Part shown: one piece after another, positions 36,459-45,581 of the stretch | Layout: every line of letters starts with the position of its first letter | Position numbering within the stretch: the stretch's first letter is position 1 | NCBI RefSeq assembly: GCF_013201545.1 | Contig: NZ_CP053746.1 | Span: forward strand, 4,478,501 to 4,542,500 | DNA: 64,000 nt | Reading direction: 5' to 3' | Origin: Pseudomonas graminis | Lineage (GTDB): Bacteria; Pseudomonadota; Gammaproteobacteria; Pseudomonadales; Pseudomonadaceae | Translations under genes and position numbers: made by a program | The notes under the pieces: generated by a model | The model's input: the letters and a program-made list of their open reading frames with translations, nothing else | Databases searched by the model: none | Told to the model about the DNA's origin: nothing

Positions 36459-37481
36459 ATGAATGAGTTCGACAGCAAGGACCCGGCAGCGCGCGCGGAC
36501 ACCGACCGCGCCTACGCGCTGCTCGCACAGAACAAGGAAGAAGCCCTCGCGCACCTGGCGTCCCTGCGCCGAGAGCTGTTCGAGACCGAAGCTTCTGTTG
36601 GCACTGGCTTGCATATTGAGCTGCTGGTGCAAGCCAATCAGAAACTGGTGCTGACGGCGCTTGCGGCGCAGGCGCAGGCCCCCGCTGCCAATGCACCCGC
36701 CGATGTCTATCAGGAGCTGCGCGAAGCCAACGAACACCTGGTGATTTCCGCGCTCCACGCGCAGACGCTGCAGGCCCAGGCCGAACTGGCCCTGTCCCAG
36801 CAACGCACGGCCATGGCGTCAGTGGCCCATGAGATGCGCAACCCGCTGACGCCCATCAGCCTGATCGCCGAGCGCATGGTGCGCGCGTCCAGCGACAAAC
36901 TTCCGGAAATGCGCGCGATGATTGAGGGGCAGGTGCAACATTTGGCGCGCATGGTTGAAGACTTGCTCGACGTCGCCCGGGCGAGCACCGGCAAGCTGCG
37001 CCTGACCTGCGCCCATATCGACATCGTGCACATCATCCGTGAATCGGTTGAAGCCTGTGCGCCGTTGATGCACAAGAAAAACCTGCAAATGGACATCAGC
37101 CTTCCGGGTGCGCCGATGCTGGTCAACGGCGACCGCATCAGGATCGTGCAGATCTTCACCAATGTCCTTACCAATGCAACCAAATACACGCCATGCGGCG
37201 GCAAGATCGCGCTGTGCGCCGAGGCGGTTCCCGAAGGCCTGAAGATCGTCATCTCCGACAACGGCATCGGCATTTCGGCCCAGGCATTGCCGATGATCTT
37301 CGATGCTTATGTCCAGGACACCCAGGCCATCGGCTTCAATGGTTCAGGCCTCGGCATCGGGCTGACCGTGGTCCGGCAATTGGTGGAAGGCCATGGCGGC
37401 AGCGTGACGGCCCACAGCGAGGGCGAAGGCAAAGGCTGTCGTTTCATTATTTTGTTTCCGCTGGTGGGATCTGCGCCGTAA
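36459..37481 (+). CDS. Soluble sensor histidine kinase
   Basis: A 340-residue kinase without a transmembrane segment. An N-terminal helical/coiled-coil region (about 20-115) is followed by the dimerisation/phosphoacceptor domain with His124 in SVAHEMRNPLTPI, and a HATPase domain with N box (NVLTNATKYTP), G1 (DNGIGI) and G2 (GSGLGIGL). It lacks PAS, GAF or receiver domains, so input probably comes through the KaiC-like partner 10 nt upstream. No response regulator is adjacent. ATG 36459 is chosen; an earlier ATG at 36445 stops at once. Confidence 0.9.
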   Translation: MNEFDSKDPAARADTDRAYALLAQNKEEALAHLASLRRELFETEASVGTGLHIELLVQANQKLVLTALAAQAQAPAANAPADVYQELREANEHLVISALHAQTLQAQAELALSQQRTAMASVAHEMRNPLTPISLIAERMVRASSDKLPEMRAMIEGQVQHLARMVEDLLDVARASTGKLRLTCAHIDIVHIIRESVEACAPLMHKKNLQMDISLPGAPMLVNGDRIRIVQIFTNVLTNATKYTPCGGKIALCAEAVPEGLKIVISDNGIGISAQALPMIFDAYVQDTQAIGFNGSGLGIGLTVVRQLVEGHGGSVTAHSEGEGKGCRFIILFPLVGSAP

Positions 37482-37569
37482 CTCGGCCACAATACGCCCC
37501 TAATCCCAGGCTCCAGGGCTTTACGCCTTTCGGTTCGCCGCAAAACCCGACACCCCCCAGGACTGAGCA

Positions 37570-37818
37570 ATGCCCCAAGAGCGAATCGCTGCACTTCGGC
37601 TTCCCAAACCCATTCAAGGTGCGATCGATGATCTGGTGCGCGCGTTGAACGCCGCCACCACCAAGGAAGAACTCGAACGCGAGGCCGCCATGGAAATCAG
37701 CTTCATCCTCAGCCTTGAGACCAGCAAACGCCTGCGCCCGGCCGATGTAGAAACGTTGTACATGATCTTTGACGACGCCGTGCAGGAACGGCTCAGCCAA
37801 CTGGCGGATCGGTCCTGA
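37570..37818 (+). CDS. Small conserved-type protein of unknown function
   Basis: 82 residues, acidic and helical (IQGAIDDLVRALNAATTKEELEREAAMEISFILSLETSKRLRPADVETLYMIFDDAV), unrecognised. Codon use and the ATG after AGGACTGAGCA (AGGA 10 nt upstream) support it being real. Its last 26 bp overlap the 3' end of the convergent HxlR gene. Confidence 0.65.
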   Translation: MPQERIAALRLPKPIQGAIDDLVRALNAATTKEELEREAAMEISFILSLETSKRLRPADVETLYMIFDDAVQERLSQLADRS

Positions 37819-38284
37819 CCGGATTGGCCGCAGCCCCCCTCACCTGCGCGTCGTAGCGTTCGCGCGCAGCCGTAAAGCCCTCCGCCTGTTCGATGACCCA
37901 GGTCCACAGCGGGATCATCTGCACCAGCAAGCCCATGCCCAGTTCGGTCAGCGCGTACTCGACGCGCAAGGGTTTCTCGCCGAAGTCACGACGACTGATC
38001 AGCCCGTCGCGCTCCAACTGCCGCAGTGTGTGGGTCAGCATGCGTTGGGTGACGCCGTGCAGCTGGCGCCGCAACTCGGCGTGACGCAACGGGCTACTCA
38101 CGCCGAGCGCATGCACCACGCCCAGTGACCACCGGTTGCCGGAGTGGCCGAGGATATCGCGCTTGAGCCCGTCCTCATCGTCGCTGAGCGCACGACAGGC
38201 GTCCTGCGAACGCCGGACGATTTCCTGAGCATCCAGGCCGCTCGGTATCACCGCTGTGCCTACTTTTTGCCCGCCGATGTCCAT
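37793..38284 (-). CDS. HxlR-family transcriptional regulator
   Basis: A 163-residue MarR/HxlR-type winged-helix regulator: RWSLGVVHALGVSSPLRHAELRRQLHGVTQRMLTHTLRQLERDGLISRRDFGEKPLRVEYALTELG is the typical domain. The divergent NmrA-type reductase gene starts 47 bp away, so control of that gene is likely. The family senses aldehydes or quinones through cysteines elsewhere; here one Cys is seen before the DNA-binding domain (QDACRAL). Confidence 0.9.
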   Translation of the reverse strand: MDIGGQKVGTAVIPSGLDAQEIVRRSQDACRALSDDEDGLKRDILGHSGNRWSLGVVHALGVSSPLRHAELRRQLHGVTQRMLTHTLRQLERDGLISRRDFGEKPLRVEYALTELGMGLLVQMIPLWTWVIEQAEGFTAARERYDAQVRGAAANPVRTDPPVG

Positions 38285-38331
38285 GACAAGATCCCCAGCC
38301 TCACGTTAAGTGCGTCAAACAGGGGCTCACC

Positions 38332-39267
38332 ATGCAGGCTGGTATTTCAAACGTCAAACAACACATTCTGGTCCTCGGCGCCGGCGAACTGGGGCTTGCC
38401 GTACTGCGAGGACTGACCGCGCGCGGGACTGAATCAGGGAGTATCAGCGTGCTCCTGCGCCAGACCCGCGTGGAGAGTCCGTCTCTGGAAAAGCAAAAGG
38501 AAATCGCCGCAATCAGGTCTCTCGGTGTAGCCATTGAGGTGGCCGACATCGCCGACGCCTCGGTGGCGGAACTGGCGGGGGTGCTCGGCCGTTTCGATAC
38601 GGTGATCAGTTGCGTGGGTTTCGGTGCCGGTCGGGGCACCCAACGCAAACTCACAGAGGCTGCCCTCGTCGCGGGCGTCAAGCGCTACGTGCCCTGGCAA
38701 TTCGGTGTCGACTACGACGTGATCGGACGCGGCAGCCCGCAAGACCTCTTCGACGAGCAACTGGAGGTGCGCGACCTGTTGCGCGCCCAGTCACGCACGG
38801 AATGGCTGATTATCTCAACCGGGATGTTCACCAGCTTTCTGTTCGATCCGGCATTCGGGGTGGTGGATCTGCAGGCCGGGCGGGTCAATGCGCTGGGCAG
38901 TCTGGACACGGCGGTGACGGTAACGACGCCGGAAGACATCGGCACCCTCACCGCCGCGATCGTCCTGCACAGCCCTCGCTTGATCAATCAGGTGGTGTAC
39001 ACCGCTGGCGACACCCTGACCTACGATGATCTGGCGGATGTACTTGAGCGCGTCACCGGACGGACATTCTGCCGCCGGGCCTCCAGCGTGCAGCAGTTAC
39101 TGGCGGCCCTTGAGGAAATGCCCGACGACAATCTGCGCAAGTACCGGGCGGTGTTCGCCCTGGGCCAAGGCGTGGCATGGGATGTGGCGCAGACGTTCAA
39201 TGGGCGGCACGGTATTGCGGTGACCGATGCCGAGGGTTGGGCACGGTCTAACCTGGCTCGCGGCTGA
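38332..39267 (+). CDS. NmrA-type (isoflavone reductase-like) NAD(P)-dependent reductase
   Basis: A 311-residue atypical SDR: N-terminal nucleotide-binding motif ILVLGAGELGLAVLRGL, then VISCVGFGAGRGTQRKLTEAALVAGVKRYVPWQFGVDYD, characteristic of the aromatic-alcohol/isoflavone reductase-like group. There is no classic YxxxK catalytic pair. It is divergent from an HxlR regulator with a 47-bp gap, as is common for redox-stress inducible reductases. Substrate is unknown. Confidence 0.85.
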   Translation: MQAGISNVKQHILVLGAGELGLAVLRGLTARGTESGSISVLLRQTRVESPSLEKQKEIAAIRSLGVAIEVADIADASVAELAGVLGRFDTVISCVGFGAGRGTQRKLTEAALVAGVKRYVPWQFGVDYDVIGRGSPQDLFDEQLEVRDLLRAQSRTEWLIISTGMFTSFLFDPAFGVVDLQAGRVNALGSLDTAVTVTTPEDIGTLTAAIVLHSPRLINQVVYTAGDTLTYDDLADVLERVTGRTFCRRASSVQQLLAALEEMPDDNLRKYRAVFALGQGVAWDVAQTFNGRHGIAVTDAEGWARSNLARG

Positions 39268-39377
39268 CTCGCGGTCAATCTCTCTGAGTACGCACAGGAT
39301 TTTTCCCGCGCAGATGTATCCAATGCCGAGACGGCCCCACGGCCTGCACTTCGAATGGTTTCAGCAAAGGACCCCAC

Positions 39378-39818
39378 ATGACGTTCTATATCTTCCTCAT
39401 CGCCTGCGCCGCAGCGGCCAGCACCGGCATCATTTTCAAGCCGGGCAGCTGGTATGAATCGCTGCAAAAGCCACGTTTCACCCCGCCAAACTGGTTGTTT
39501 CCGGTGGCCTGGACGACGATTTATCTGCTGCTGGCCTGGGCCGGTTATCGCCTGACCCTGATTCCCGGCAGCGAAACCGTGCTGGCGTTGTGGGCCGCGC
39601 AGATTGCCTTGAACACGCTGTGGACGCCGGTGTTCTTTGGCGCCCACCGCATCCTGGCGGGCATGATCATCATTTCGCTGCTGTGGCTGGTGGTCGCTGC
39701 CATGGTCGTGCTGGGGATTCAGCTGGACCTCATCACCGGGTTGATCCTGTTCCCCTATCTGGTGTGGCTCACCGTAGCTTCGGCGCTGAATTTTTCGATT
39801 CTGCGTCATAACCGGTAA
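39378..39818 (+). CDS. TspO/MBR-family tryptophan-rich sensory protein
   Basis: A 146-residue membrane protein with five transmembrane helices. Family features are KPGSWYESLQKPRFTPPNWLFPVAWTTIYLLLAWAGY, AAQIALNTLWTPVFFGAHR and the C-terminal LPYLVWLTVASALNF-like helix (here FPYLVWLTVASALNFSI). TspO proteins bind porphyrins and function in stress signalling. AAAGGA lies 7-12 nt before the ATG. It ends 6 nt from the convergent MFS gene. Confidence 0.93.
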   Translation: MTFYIFLIACAAAASTGIIFKPGSWYESLQKPRFTPPNWLFPVAWTTIYLLLAWAGYRLTLIPGSETVLALWAAQIALNTLWTPVFFGAHRILAGMIIISLLWLVVAAMVVLGIQLDLITGLILFPYLVWLTVASALNFSILRHNR

Positions 39819-39824
39819 CGCGGA

Positions 39825-41030
39825 TCAGGCAGCCCTGGCCCGGCCGGCCTGCTGAATCAGCAGACCGGCCAGCGCCGACACCGCCAGCAAGACCACCACG
39901 CCGCCGTAGACATTGGTGGTGCTCACCAGCCCCGCCGTTTTGATCGACACGCCGGCCAGCAGCGCCGGAATGCAGAACGCCAGATAACTCAGGGCCAGAA
40001 ACGCCGCCATCAGCGCACCCCGTTCGTGGGCGTGGGCCAGCGGCATCAACAGGCGCAGGGCGCCGAGGAAACTTGCCCCGAAGCCGACCCCGGCCACCAC
40101 AGCGCCGGTGAAGAACAGCCACAACCAGCCCAGATTCACGGCCGCCAGAATCACCGAAACCCCGATCGCCAGAAAACTGCAGCCCACGAGCAAGGCCAGC
40201 CGCGGCGCGCGCAGGCGCAGGGTATGGATAGAAATCGCGCCACTGAGGGTCAGCGCTGCCACGGCAAAGCCGCCGTTGAGTACCGAGGTCGAACCGGTCG
40301 CGGCCGTCAGCAGCGACGGCGCCAGTGACAGGAAAAATCCGCCCAGCGCCCAGGCCGCGATGTCGGCCGGCAACACCACTAACAACGTTCCCCTCGCCTG
40401 CGCCGGCACAGCGAGCCGCGGGCGCAGGGTTTTCAGCACCCCTGGTTGCGGCGTCACGGTTTCAGCCACCCGCAGCAGGTAAAACGCCTGGCCCACGAAC
40501 GCCGCGAGGAGCAAACCATAGGCCAGGCCCATGGGCAGCGGCGCGTATTCCACCAGTGAACTGGTGCCCAGCGCACCCAGCGCCATGCCGAACATCGGCG
40601 TGATGCTGTTGAGCAGTGGCCCTTGCTGCGCGTCGCTGTCGAGCATCGCGGCGCCCAACGCGCTGGTGGCTATGCCGGTCGCCACGCCCTGCAGCACCCG
40701 CGCGGCGATCAGCCAGGTGACGTCGGTGGCGGCGATGAACAACAGCATCGAGACGATCTCCAGCAGCAGCCCGATCCAGATGACCGGGCGGCGTCCGAGA
40801 TAATCCGACAGCGAGCCGAAGACCAGCAGCGTCGCCAGAAGGCTAAGGGCGTAGACCGCAAAAATCACCGTCAACAGCACCGAAGAGAAGCCCCACGCCT
40901 GTTGATAGAGGTGGTAAAGCGGCGTAGGCGCACTGGACGCCGCGAAGAAACACAGCAGCACGAACGCCAGGAATCCCAAGTGGCTCGTCCCCCGACCATC
41001 GACTTGCGGGTTCTGCAAAGAATCAGACAC
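39825..41030 (-). CDS. MFS transporter (efflux type)
   Basis: A 401-residue major facilitator with about 12 transmembrane helices. The signature GSLSDYLGRRPVIW between TM2 and TM3 and RVLQGVATGIATSALGAAMLD after TM4 fit drug-efflux MFS members. The GTG at 41030 is selected since GGGAGAG precedes it by about 8 nt; an upstream GTG (41054) is possible. It is divergent from a TetR regulator at 41136, suggesting repression of the pump until substrate is present. Confidence 0.88.
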   Translation of the reverse strand: MSDSLQNPQVDGRGTSHLGFLAFVLLCFFAASSAPTPLYHLYQQAWGFSSVLLTVIFAVYALSLLATLLVFGSLSDYLGRRPVIWIGLLLEIVSMLLFIAATDVTWLIAARVLQGVATGIATSALGAAMLDSDAQQGPLLNSITPMFGMALGALGTSSLVEYAPLPMGLAYGLLLAAFVGQAFYLLRVAETVTPQPGVLKTLRPRLAVPAQARGTLLVVLPADIAAWALGGFFLSLAPSLLTAATGSTSVLNGGFAVAALTLSGAISIHTLRLRAPRLALLVGCSFLAIGVSVILAAVNLGWLWLFFTGAVVAGVGFGASFLGALRLLMPLAHAHERGALMAAFLALSYLAFCIPALLAGVSIKTAGLVSTTNVYGGVVVLLAVSALAGLLIQQAGRARAA

Positions 41031-41135
41031 GAGTACACTCTCCCGAAAAAGCACGCCACAAAAGCTATGAATTAGCGTTAGCAGTGTGCGAGCAGCGTCT
41101 GCTTAAAGCAAATACTTTGTGTTAGGGTCCGCAGC
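41031..41135. promoter_or_regulatory. MFS/TetR divergent control region
   Basis: The 105-bp region contains two short palindromes: GCTA-TGAAT-TAGC (41064-41076) and TGCTT-A-AAGCA (41100-41110). Either might be the TetR operator. No promoter hexamer pair is convincing. Confidence 0.4.
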
Positions 41136-41684
41136 ATGGCTATCAAAGAAGGCATTCGCACCGGCGGCCGCAGTGCCCGGGTGCAGACATCGATTCACGC
41201 GGCGGTTCGCGATCTGCTTCAGGAGCAGGAGCGTTCGGCCCTCAGCGTGCCCATGATTGCGGCCCGCGCCGGTGTCACGCCGTCCACCATCTATCGGCGC
41301 TGGGGTGACCTGACTTCGCTGCTCGCCGATGCTGCTGTCGAGCGTCTGCGTCCGGACGAACCCGTGGACTGCGGCAACTTGCGTGACGACTTGCGCACTT
41401 GGGTCGAGGTCTATCTTGAAGAAACCAACTCCGCGCCAGGCCGCGAAATGATGCGCGACGTGGTCGCCAGCAGCGCGACCCTGTGCTCCGGCAAGTGCCT
41501 GAACATGGTTCGCGATCAACTGCAGATCATCATCGACCGGGCCCGGGAACGCGGGGAACAGAGTCCCTCGGCCGATGAACTGGTCGACGCTGTTGTGGCG
41601 CCCATGGTTTACCGCATTTTGTACGCCGAGTCGGCGCCGTCCCTTGAGCGGATGCATCAATTGCTGGACCGCTGCCTGAGCTGA
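41136..41684 (+). CDS. TetR-family transcriptional regulator
   Basis: A 182-residue protein with an N-terminal TetR helix-turn-helix (RDLLQEQERSALSVPMIAARAGVTPSTIYRRWGDLTSLLADAA) and a C-terminal ligand domain of the TetR_C_16-like class (EMMRDVVASSATLCSG, Cys-containing). It is divergent from an MFS pump gene and probably represses it. Codon use matches the neighbours. Confidence 0.92.
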   Translation: MAIKEGIRTGGRSARVQTSIHAAVRDLLQEQERSALSVPMIAARAGVTPSTIYRRWGDLTSLLADAAVERLRPDEPVDCGNLRDDLRTWVEVYLEETNSAPGREMMRDVVASSATLCSGKCLNMVRDQLQIIIDRARERGEQSPSADELVDAVVAPMVYRILYAESAPSLERMHQLLDRCLS

Positions 41685-41773
41685 CTCCTCTCCCGTCGCG
41701 CCGCGACCAACGAGCACTGGCCCCGACGACTGGGTATCATGGCCGCTCATTGATCACAGGCGCCCTTACCCCC

Positions 41774-43057
41774 ATGCACACCCTTGCAGACCTGCGTGCC
41801 GGCAAACTGGCAGGCATCACGCGGCTCACTCTCAGTGCCGACCTCAGCGAACTCCCCGAGGAAATCTTCAGCCTCGCCGAATCCCTGGAGGTGCTGGACC
41901 TCAGCGGTAACCGGCTGACCGAATTGCCCGCCGACCTGCACCGCCTCAAGCGCCTGAAAATCCTGTTCTGTTCCAATAATCCCTTTACCCGCCTGCCGGA
42001 ATGCCTGGGCCAGTGCGAGCAGCTGTTCTTCGTCGGGTTCAAGGCCTGCAAGATCGTCAATGTGCCTGCTAAAGCGCTACCACCCTCGCTGCGCTCGCTG
42101 GTGCTGACCGATAACTGCATCGAGACCCTGCCCGAAGCGATAGGCGACTGTTCACACCTGCAGAAGCTGATGCTGGCAGGGAACCGGCTGCGGCAATTGC
42201 CGGAATCACTGGCACGCTGCCAGCGCCTGGAACTGGTGCGGATCGCGGTCAACGATTTCCATGAACTGCCGCGCTGGCTGCTGGAAATGCCCGCACTTGC
42301 GTGGCTGGCGTTTGCCGGCAATCCGCTGAACGACATCCACACCGTAGAGCCGATCCGGCAGATTCCGTGGCCGCAACTGGCGCTGCAGAAGGTGCTGGGC
42401 GAAGGTGCGTCCGGGGTGATTCAGCAGGCGCAATGGCGTGCCAATGAAGAGGCCGCCTCGCTGGACGTTGCGGTGAAGCTGTACAAGGGCGACGTCACCA
42501 GCGACGGCTCGCCCTTGAACGAGATGCAGGCGTGCATTGCGGCCGGGCGTTATGACCATCTGATTCCGGTGCTCGGGCAGATCCAGGACCACCCGCAGGG
42601 CGCTCGCGGCCTGGTGATGGCGCTGATTTCTCCTTCTTTCGTCACCCTCGCCCGCCCGCCGACCCTGGAATCCTGCACACGCGACACTTACGCAGGCACA
42701 CGGCTGAGCGTTTCGACCGTGAAGCGCATGGCCGCCGGGATCGCAGCGGCCTGCGCCCATTTACACGGCCACGGCATCAACCACGGCGACCTGTATGCCC
42801 ACAACATTCTCTGGAACGAGTCCGGCGACAGTCTGCTGGGGGATTTCGGCGCGGCGGCGTTCTACCCGGATGAAGAAACGGGCAGGAGGCTGGAGCGCAT
42901 CGAAGTCCGGGCGTTCGGGATATTGCTGGGGGAATTGCTCGACTGCTGCGAGGCAAGCGATGGGGAAGCGGCCGGCCTGCGGGAGTTGCAGCGGCGGTGC
43001 GTGCAGGCTGATGTGATGCAGCGGCCTGGTTTTGCGGAGATTGAGCGGCAGTTTTGA
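41774..43057 (+). CDS. Leucine-rich-repeat protein kinase
   Basis: A 427-residue protein. The N-terminal half (about 20-205) has roughly eight leucine-rich repeats (LEVLDLSGNRLTELPADLHRL, LRSLVLTDNCIETLPEAIGDC, LQKLMLAGNRLRQLPESLARC). The C-terminal half is a Ser/Thr-like kinase: glycine loop LGEGASGVI, Lys in VAVKLYKGD, catalytic loop HGDLYAHNIL (HGD in place of HRD) and metal-binding DFG in LGDFGAAAFY. Start MHTLADLRAGK at 41774 is preferred over an upstream TTG. No phosphatase or secretion gene is adjacent; substrates are unknown. Confidence 0.87.
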   Translation: MHTLADLRAGKLAGITRLTLSADLSELPEEIFSLAESLEVLDLSGNRLTELPADLHRLKRLKILFCSNNPFTRLPECLGQCEQLFFVGFKACKIVNVPAKALPPSLRSLVLTDNCIETLPEAIGDCSHLQKLMLAGNRLRQLPESLARCQRLELVRIAVNDFHELPRWLLEMPALAWLAFAGNPLNDIHTVEPIRQIPWPQLALQKVLGEGASGVIQQAQWRANEEAASLDVAVKLYKGDVTSDGSPLNEMQACIAAGRYDHLIPVLGQIQDHPQGARGLVMALISPSFVTLARPPTLESCTRDTYAGTRLSVSTVKRMAAGIAAACAHLHGHGINHGDLYAHNILWNESGDSLLGDFGAAAFYPDEETGRRLERIEVRAFGILLGELLDCCEASDGEAAGLRELQRRCVQADVMQRPGFAEIERQF

Positions 43058-43089
43058 GGGCTGAATATCCGTGGTGTGACCACCGACGC

Positions 43090-43294
43090 TTTCCCGGCTG
43101 AAGCCGGTCCCACTGACTGCACGCGGCGTGTCAGTGAGACCCTGCCATGAGCACGCCGCGCAACATGTGGGACCCAGCCCTGAGGACGCCGCGCAATTTG
43201 TGGGACCGGCTTTAGCCGGGAAGAGGCCAGCGTGAACATCCTGAGTTTCGCGGTGTGCCCACCGACGCTTTCCCGGCTAAAGCCGGTCCTCCAA
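43090..43294. repeat. REP cluster (GGACCGGCTTTAGCCGGGAAG family)
   Basis: Three units (43090-43113, 43199-43223 and 43269-43293) and a degenerate one near 43166 fill most of the 269-bp gap between the kinase and YebC genes. The second and third units face each other as an inverted pair. The stretch GTG(A/C)CCACCGACGCTTTCCCGG occurs before both the first and third unit. Confidence 0.85.
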
Positions 43295-43326
43295 CCAGCG
43301 AATTCAATCAACTGGCCCGGTCAGCC

Positions 43327-44031
43327 TTACCCCGCCAGACCGACGTAAACGTTTTGCACGTCATCATGGCTGTCGATGGCTTCGAGGAAGGCTTCCACCT
43401 CGGCAATCTGCTCTTCGCTCAGGCCTTCCACCGGGTTTTTCGGGCGGTAGCCGATCTTGGCGGATTCAACGGTGAAGCCGAATTCAGGCAGCGCCTTGCA
43501 CACGGCGTCGAGGTCGGTGGTGTCGGTGTAAAACGTCGCAACGCCCTCTTCGCCTTGTTCAACGTCCTGAGCGCCCGCTTCGATGGCGGCTTCGTCGGCG
43601 TCTGCTTCGTCTTTGGCGGCGACGGCGTCGATCATGCCCAAATGGTCGAAATCCCAGGTAATCGAACCTTCGGCGCCCAGTTGGCCCTTGCGGAACAGCA
43701 CACGGATCTCCGAAACGGTCCGGTTGATGTTGTCGGTCAGGCATTCCACGATGACCGGCACTTTGTGCGGCGCAAAGCCTTCGTAGGTGAGTTTTTCGAA
43801 GTGCACGTGCTCGCCGAGCAATCCGGCGCCTTTCTTGATGGCGCGCTCCAGGGTTTCGCGCGGCATCGACGCCTTTTTGGCTTGCTCGACCACCAGACGC
43901 AGGCGCGCGTTCATGTCGGGGTCAGCGCCGGAGCGCGCGGCAATCATGATTTCCTTGGACAGCTTGCCGAAAATACGCCCCTTGGCGTTGGCTGCCGCTT
44001 CTTTGTGTTTGACCTTCCACTGTGCGCCCAT
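43327..44031 (-). CDS. YebC/PmpR-family DNA-binding regulator
   Basis: A 234-residue protein of the YebC/PmpR family ([45 protein letters not shown] start; [40 protein letters not shown]). These proteins act as transcription factors or, in recent work on YebC, as ribosome-associated factors. The initial MGAQWK in place of MAGHSKW marks the YeeN-type paralogue rather than the ruvC-linked YebC. It stands alone. Confidence 0.93.
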   Translation of the reverse strand: MGAQWKVKHKEAAANAKGRIFGKLSKEIMIAARSGADPDMNARLRLVVEQAKKASMPRETLERAIKKGAGLLGEHVHFEKLTYEGFAPHKVPVIVECLTDNINRTVSEIRVLFRKGQLGAEGSITWDFDHLGMIDAVAAKDEADADEAAIEAGAQDVEQGEEGVATFYTDTTDLDAVCKALPEFGFTVESAKIGYRPKNPVEGLSEEQIAEVEAFLEAIDSHDDVQNVYVGLAG

Positions 44032-44325
44032 GATTGCTCTCTTGTTCCGGTGGCGATAGATCGCTCTGATTCGACGCGTCTTGCGCGCCGGACGATGACG
44101 ATAAATGCTGAAATAATGGTGATCGATAGTGACACGCCGCAGCAGAGCCTTGGCAATCGGCGCATTTTATACACGCTGGCGCCAGAAGAAACCCCTGTAA
44201 CGCAGGGATGCAGCCCTATAGGCTAGATAGGCTCCAGGTTCATGCAGCCGATGCACGCGTTGGCTGTGTCGCATCGACCCGTTTGCCCCGGCATTGCGCC
44301 CGGTTTCTGACTCGAGAATTCTCTG

Positions 44326-44796
44326 ATGAAAGTCCTGTTCATGTGCACCCACAACAGCTGCCGCAGCATCCTTTCCGAAGCACTGTTCTCCCACTTGGCG
44401 CCGGCGGGTATCGAGGCGGTCAGCTCTGGCAGTTTCCCCAGCGGCCGGGTCAATCAGCGGGCCCTGCAAACCCTCGCCGCCGCAGGCATCTCCACGGCGG
44501 GCTTGAGCAGTAAAGGGTCGGGCGCGTTCGAGGGCGTGCCACCCGATGTGGTGATTACCGTCTGCGATCGAGCTGCCGGAGAAGCCTGTCCTGTCTTTTT
44601 CGGACCTGCCCTGAAGGCCCATTGGGGCCTGGCCGACCCCTCCGAAGTCACCGGGTCCGAAGCCGAGATCAGCGCAGCGTTTGACGCCACCCTCGCGAAG
44701 ATCCGCGAGCGGGTGAGTGCGTTTCTAGAATTGCCGCTGAAAGAGATGAGCGCGGCCGCCCTGCAAGCCGAACTGAACCGCATCGGTACGCTTTAA
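44326..44796 (+). CDS. arsC: Arsenate reductase ArsC (low-molecular-weight phosphatase fold)
   Basis: A 156-residue reductase with the LMW-PTP P-loop CX5R (Cys7-THNSC-Arg13) and redox cysteines Cys80 and Cys88 ([15 protein letters not shown]), typical of thioredoxin/glutathione-linked ArsC. It reduces arsenate to arsenite. The ATG lacks a strong RBS. arsH follows after 44 nt, but no arsR repressor or arsB/acr3 arsenite pump is adjacent, so an exporter elsewhere would be needed. Confidence 0.92.
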   Translation: MKVLFMCTHNSCRSILSEALFSHLAPAGIEAVSSGSFPSGRVNQRALQTLAAAGISTAGLSSKGSGAFEGVPPDVVITVCDRAAGEACPVFFGPALKAHWGLADPSEVTGSEAEISAAFDATLAKIRERVSAFLELPLKEMSAAALQAELNRIGTL

Positions 44797-44840
44797 CGAT
44801 CAGCCGAGGCGGCACTCGCGAGGCCGTCCGAGGAGTCCAC

Positions 44841-45554
44841 ATGCACGACACACTGCCGAATCTACACAGCGACCTGATCGACATCCCGTCACTTCAGCAA
44901 CTGGAGCCGCGCGGGCCATCCCTCCACAAACCCCGCATTCTGCTGCTCTATGGATCGACCCGCGAGCGCTCATTCAGCCGGCTGGTGACACAAGAGGCGG
45001 CGCGTCTGCTGGAGCAGTTCGGCGCCGACACCCGGATTTTCGATCCCGCCGGGCTTCCGCTGCCGGACGATGCCCCGGAGACGCACCCCAAAGTGGCGGA
45101 ACTGCGCGAACTGATGCAGTGGTCAGAAGGCCAGGTCTGGTGTTCGCCCGAACGGCACGGGTCGATGAGCGCCGTGTTCAAGGCGCAGATTGACTGGGTG
45201 CCGCTGGCGATCGGGGCGGTACGGCCTACTCAGGGTAAAACGCTGGCTGTCATGCAGGTCTGCGGCGGGTCGCAGTCGTTCAACGTGGTCAATCAACTGC
45301 GCGTGCTGGGTCGGTGGATGCGGATGTTCACCATCCCCAACCAATCCTCGGTAGCCAAGGCGTTCGCCGAATTCGACGAGGCCGGCCGGATGAAGCCGTC
45401 CTCGTATTACGACCGACTGGTGGACGTCATGGAAGAGCTCATGAAGTTCACACTGCTGCTGCGCGACCGTCAGGACTATCTGGTGGATCGTTACTCCGAG
45501 CGCAAAGAGTCGGCCGACGAACTGTCCAGGCGCGTCAACCAACGCTCCATCTGA
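44841..45554 (+). CDS. arsH: Arsenical resistance flavoprotein ArsH
   Basis: A 237-residue NADPH-dependent FMN reductase-fold protein with the FMN phosphate loop [29 protein letters not shown] and [23 protein letters not shown], characteristic of ArsH. It oxidises trivalent organoarsenicals and reduces quinones or Cr(VI). GAGGAG lies 6-11 nt before the ATG. It forms a two-gene unit with arsC and ends 27 nt from the convergent enoyl-CoA hydratase. Confidence 0.94.
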   Translation: MHDTLPNLHSDLIDIPSLQQLEPRGPSLHKPRILLLYGSTRERSFSRLVTQEAARLLEQFGADTRIFDPAGLPLPDDAPETHPKVAELRELMQWSEGQVWCSPERHGSMSAVFKAQIDWVPLAIGAVRPTQGKTLAVMQVCGGSQSFNVVNQLRVLGRWMRMFTIPNQSSVAKAFAEFDEAGRMKPSSYYDRLVDVMEELMKFTLLLRDRQDYLVDRYSERKESADELSRRVNQRSI

Positions 45555-45581
45555 GTGAGCCTGTGCGTTCGGGAACGTCCA

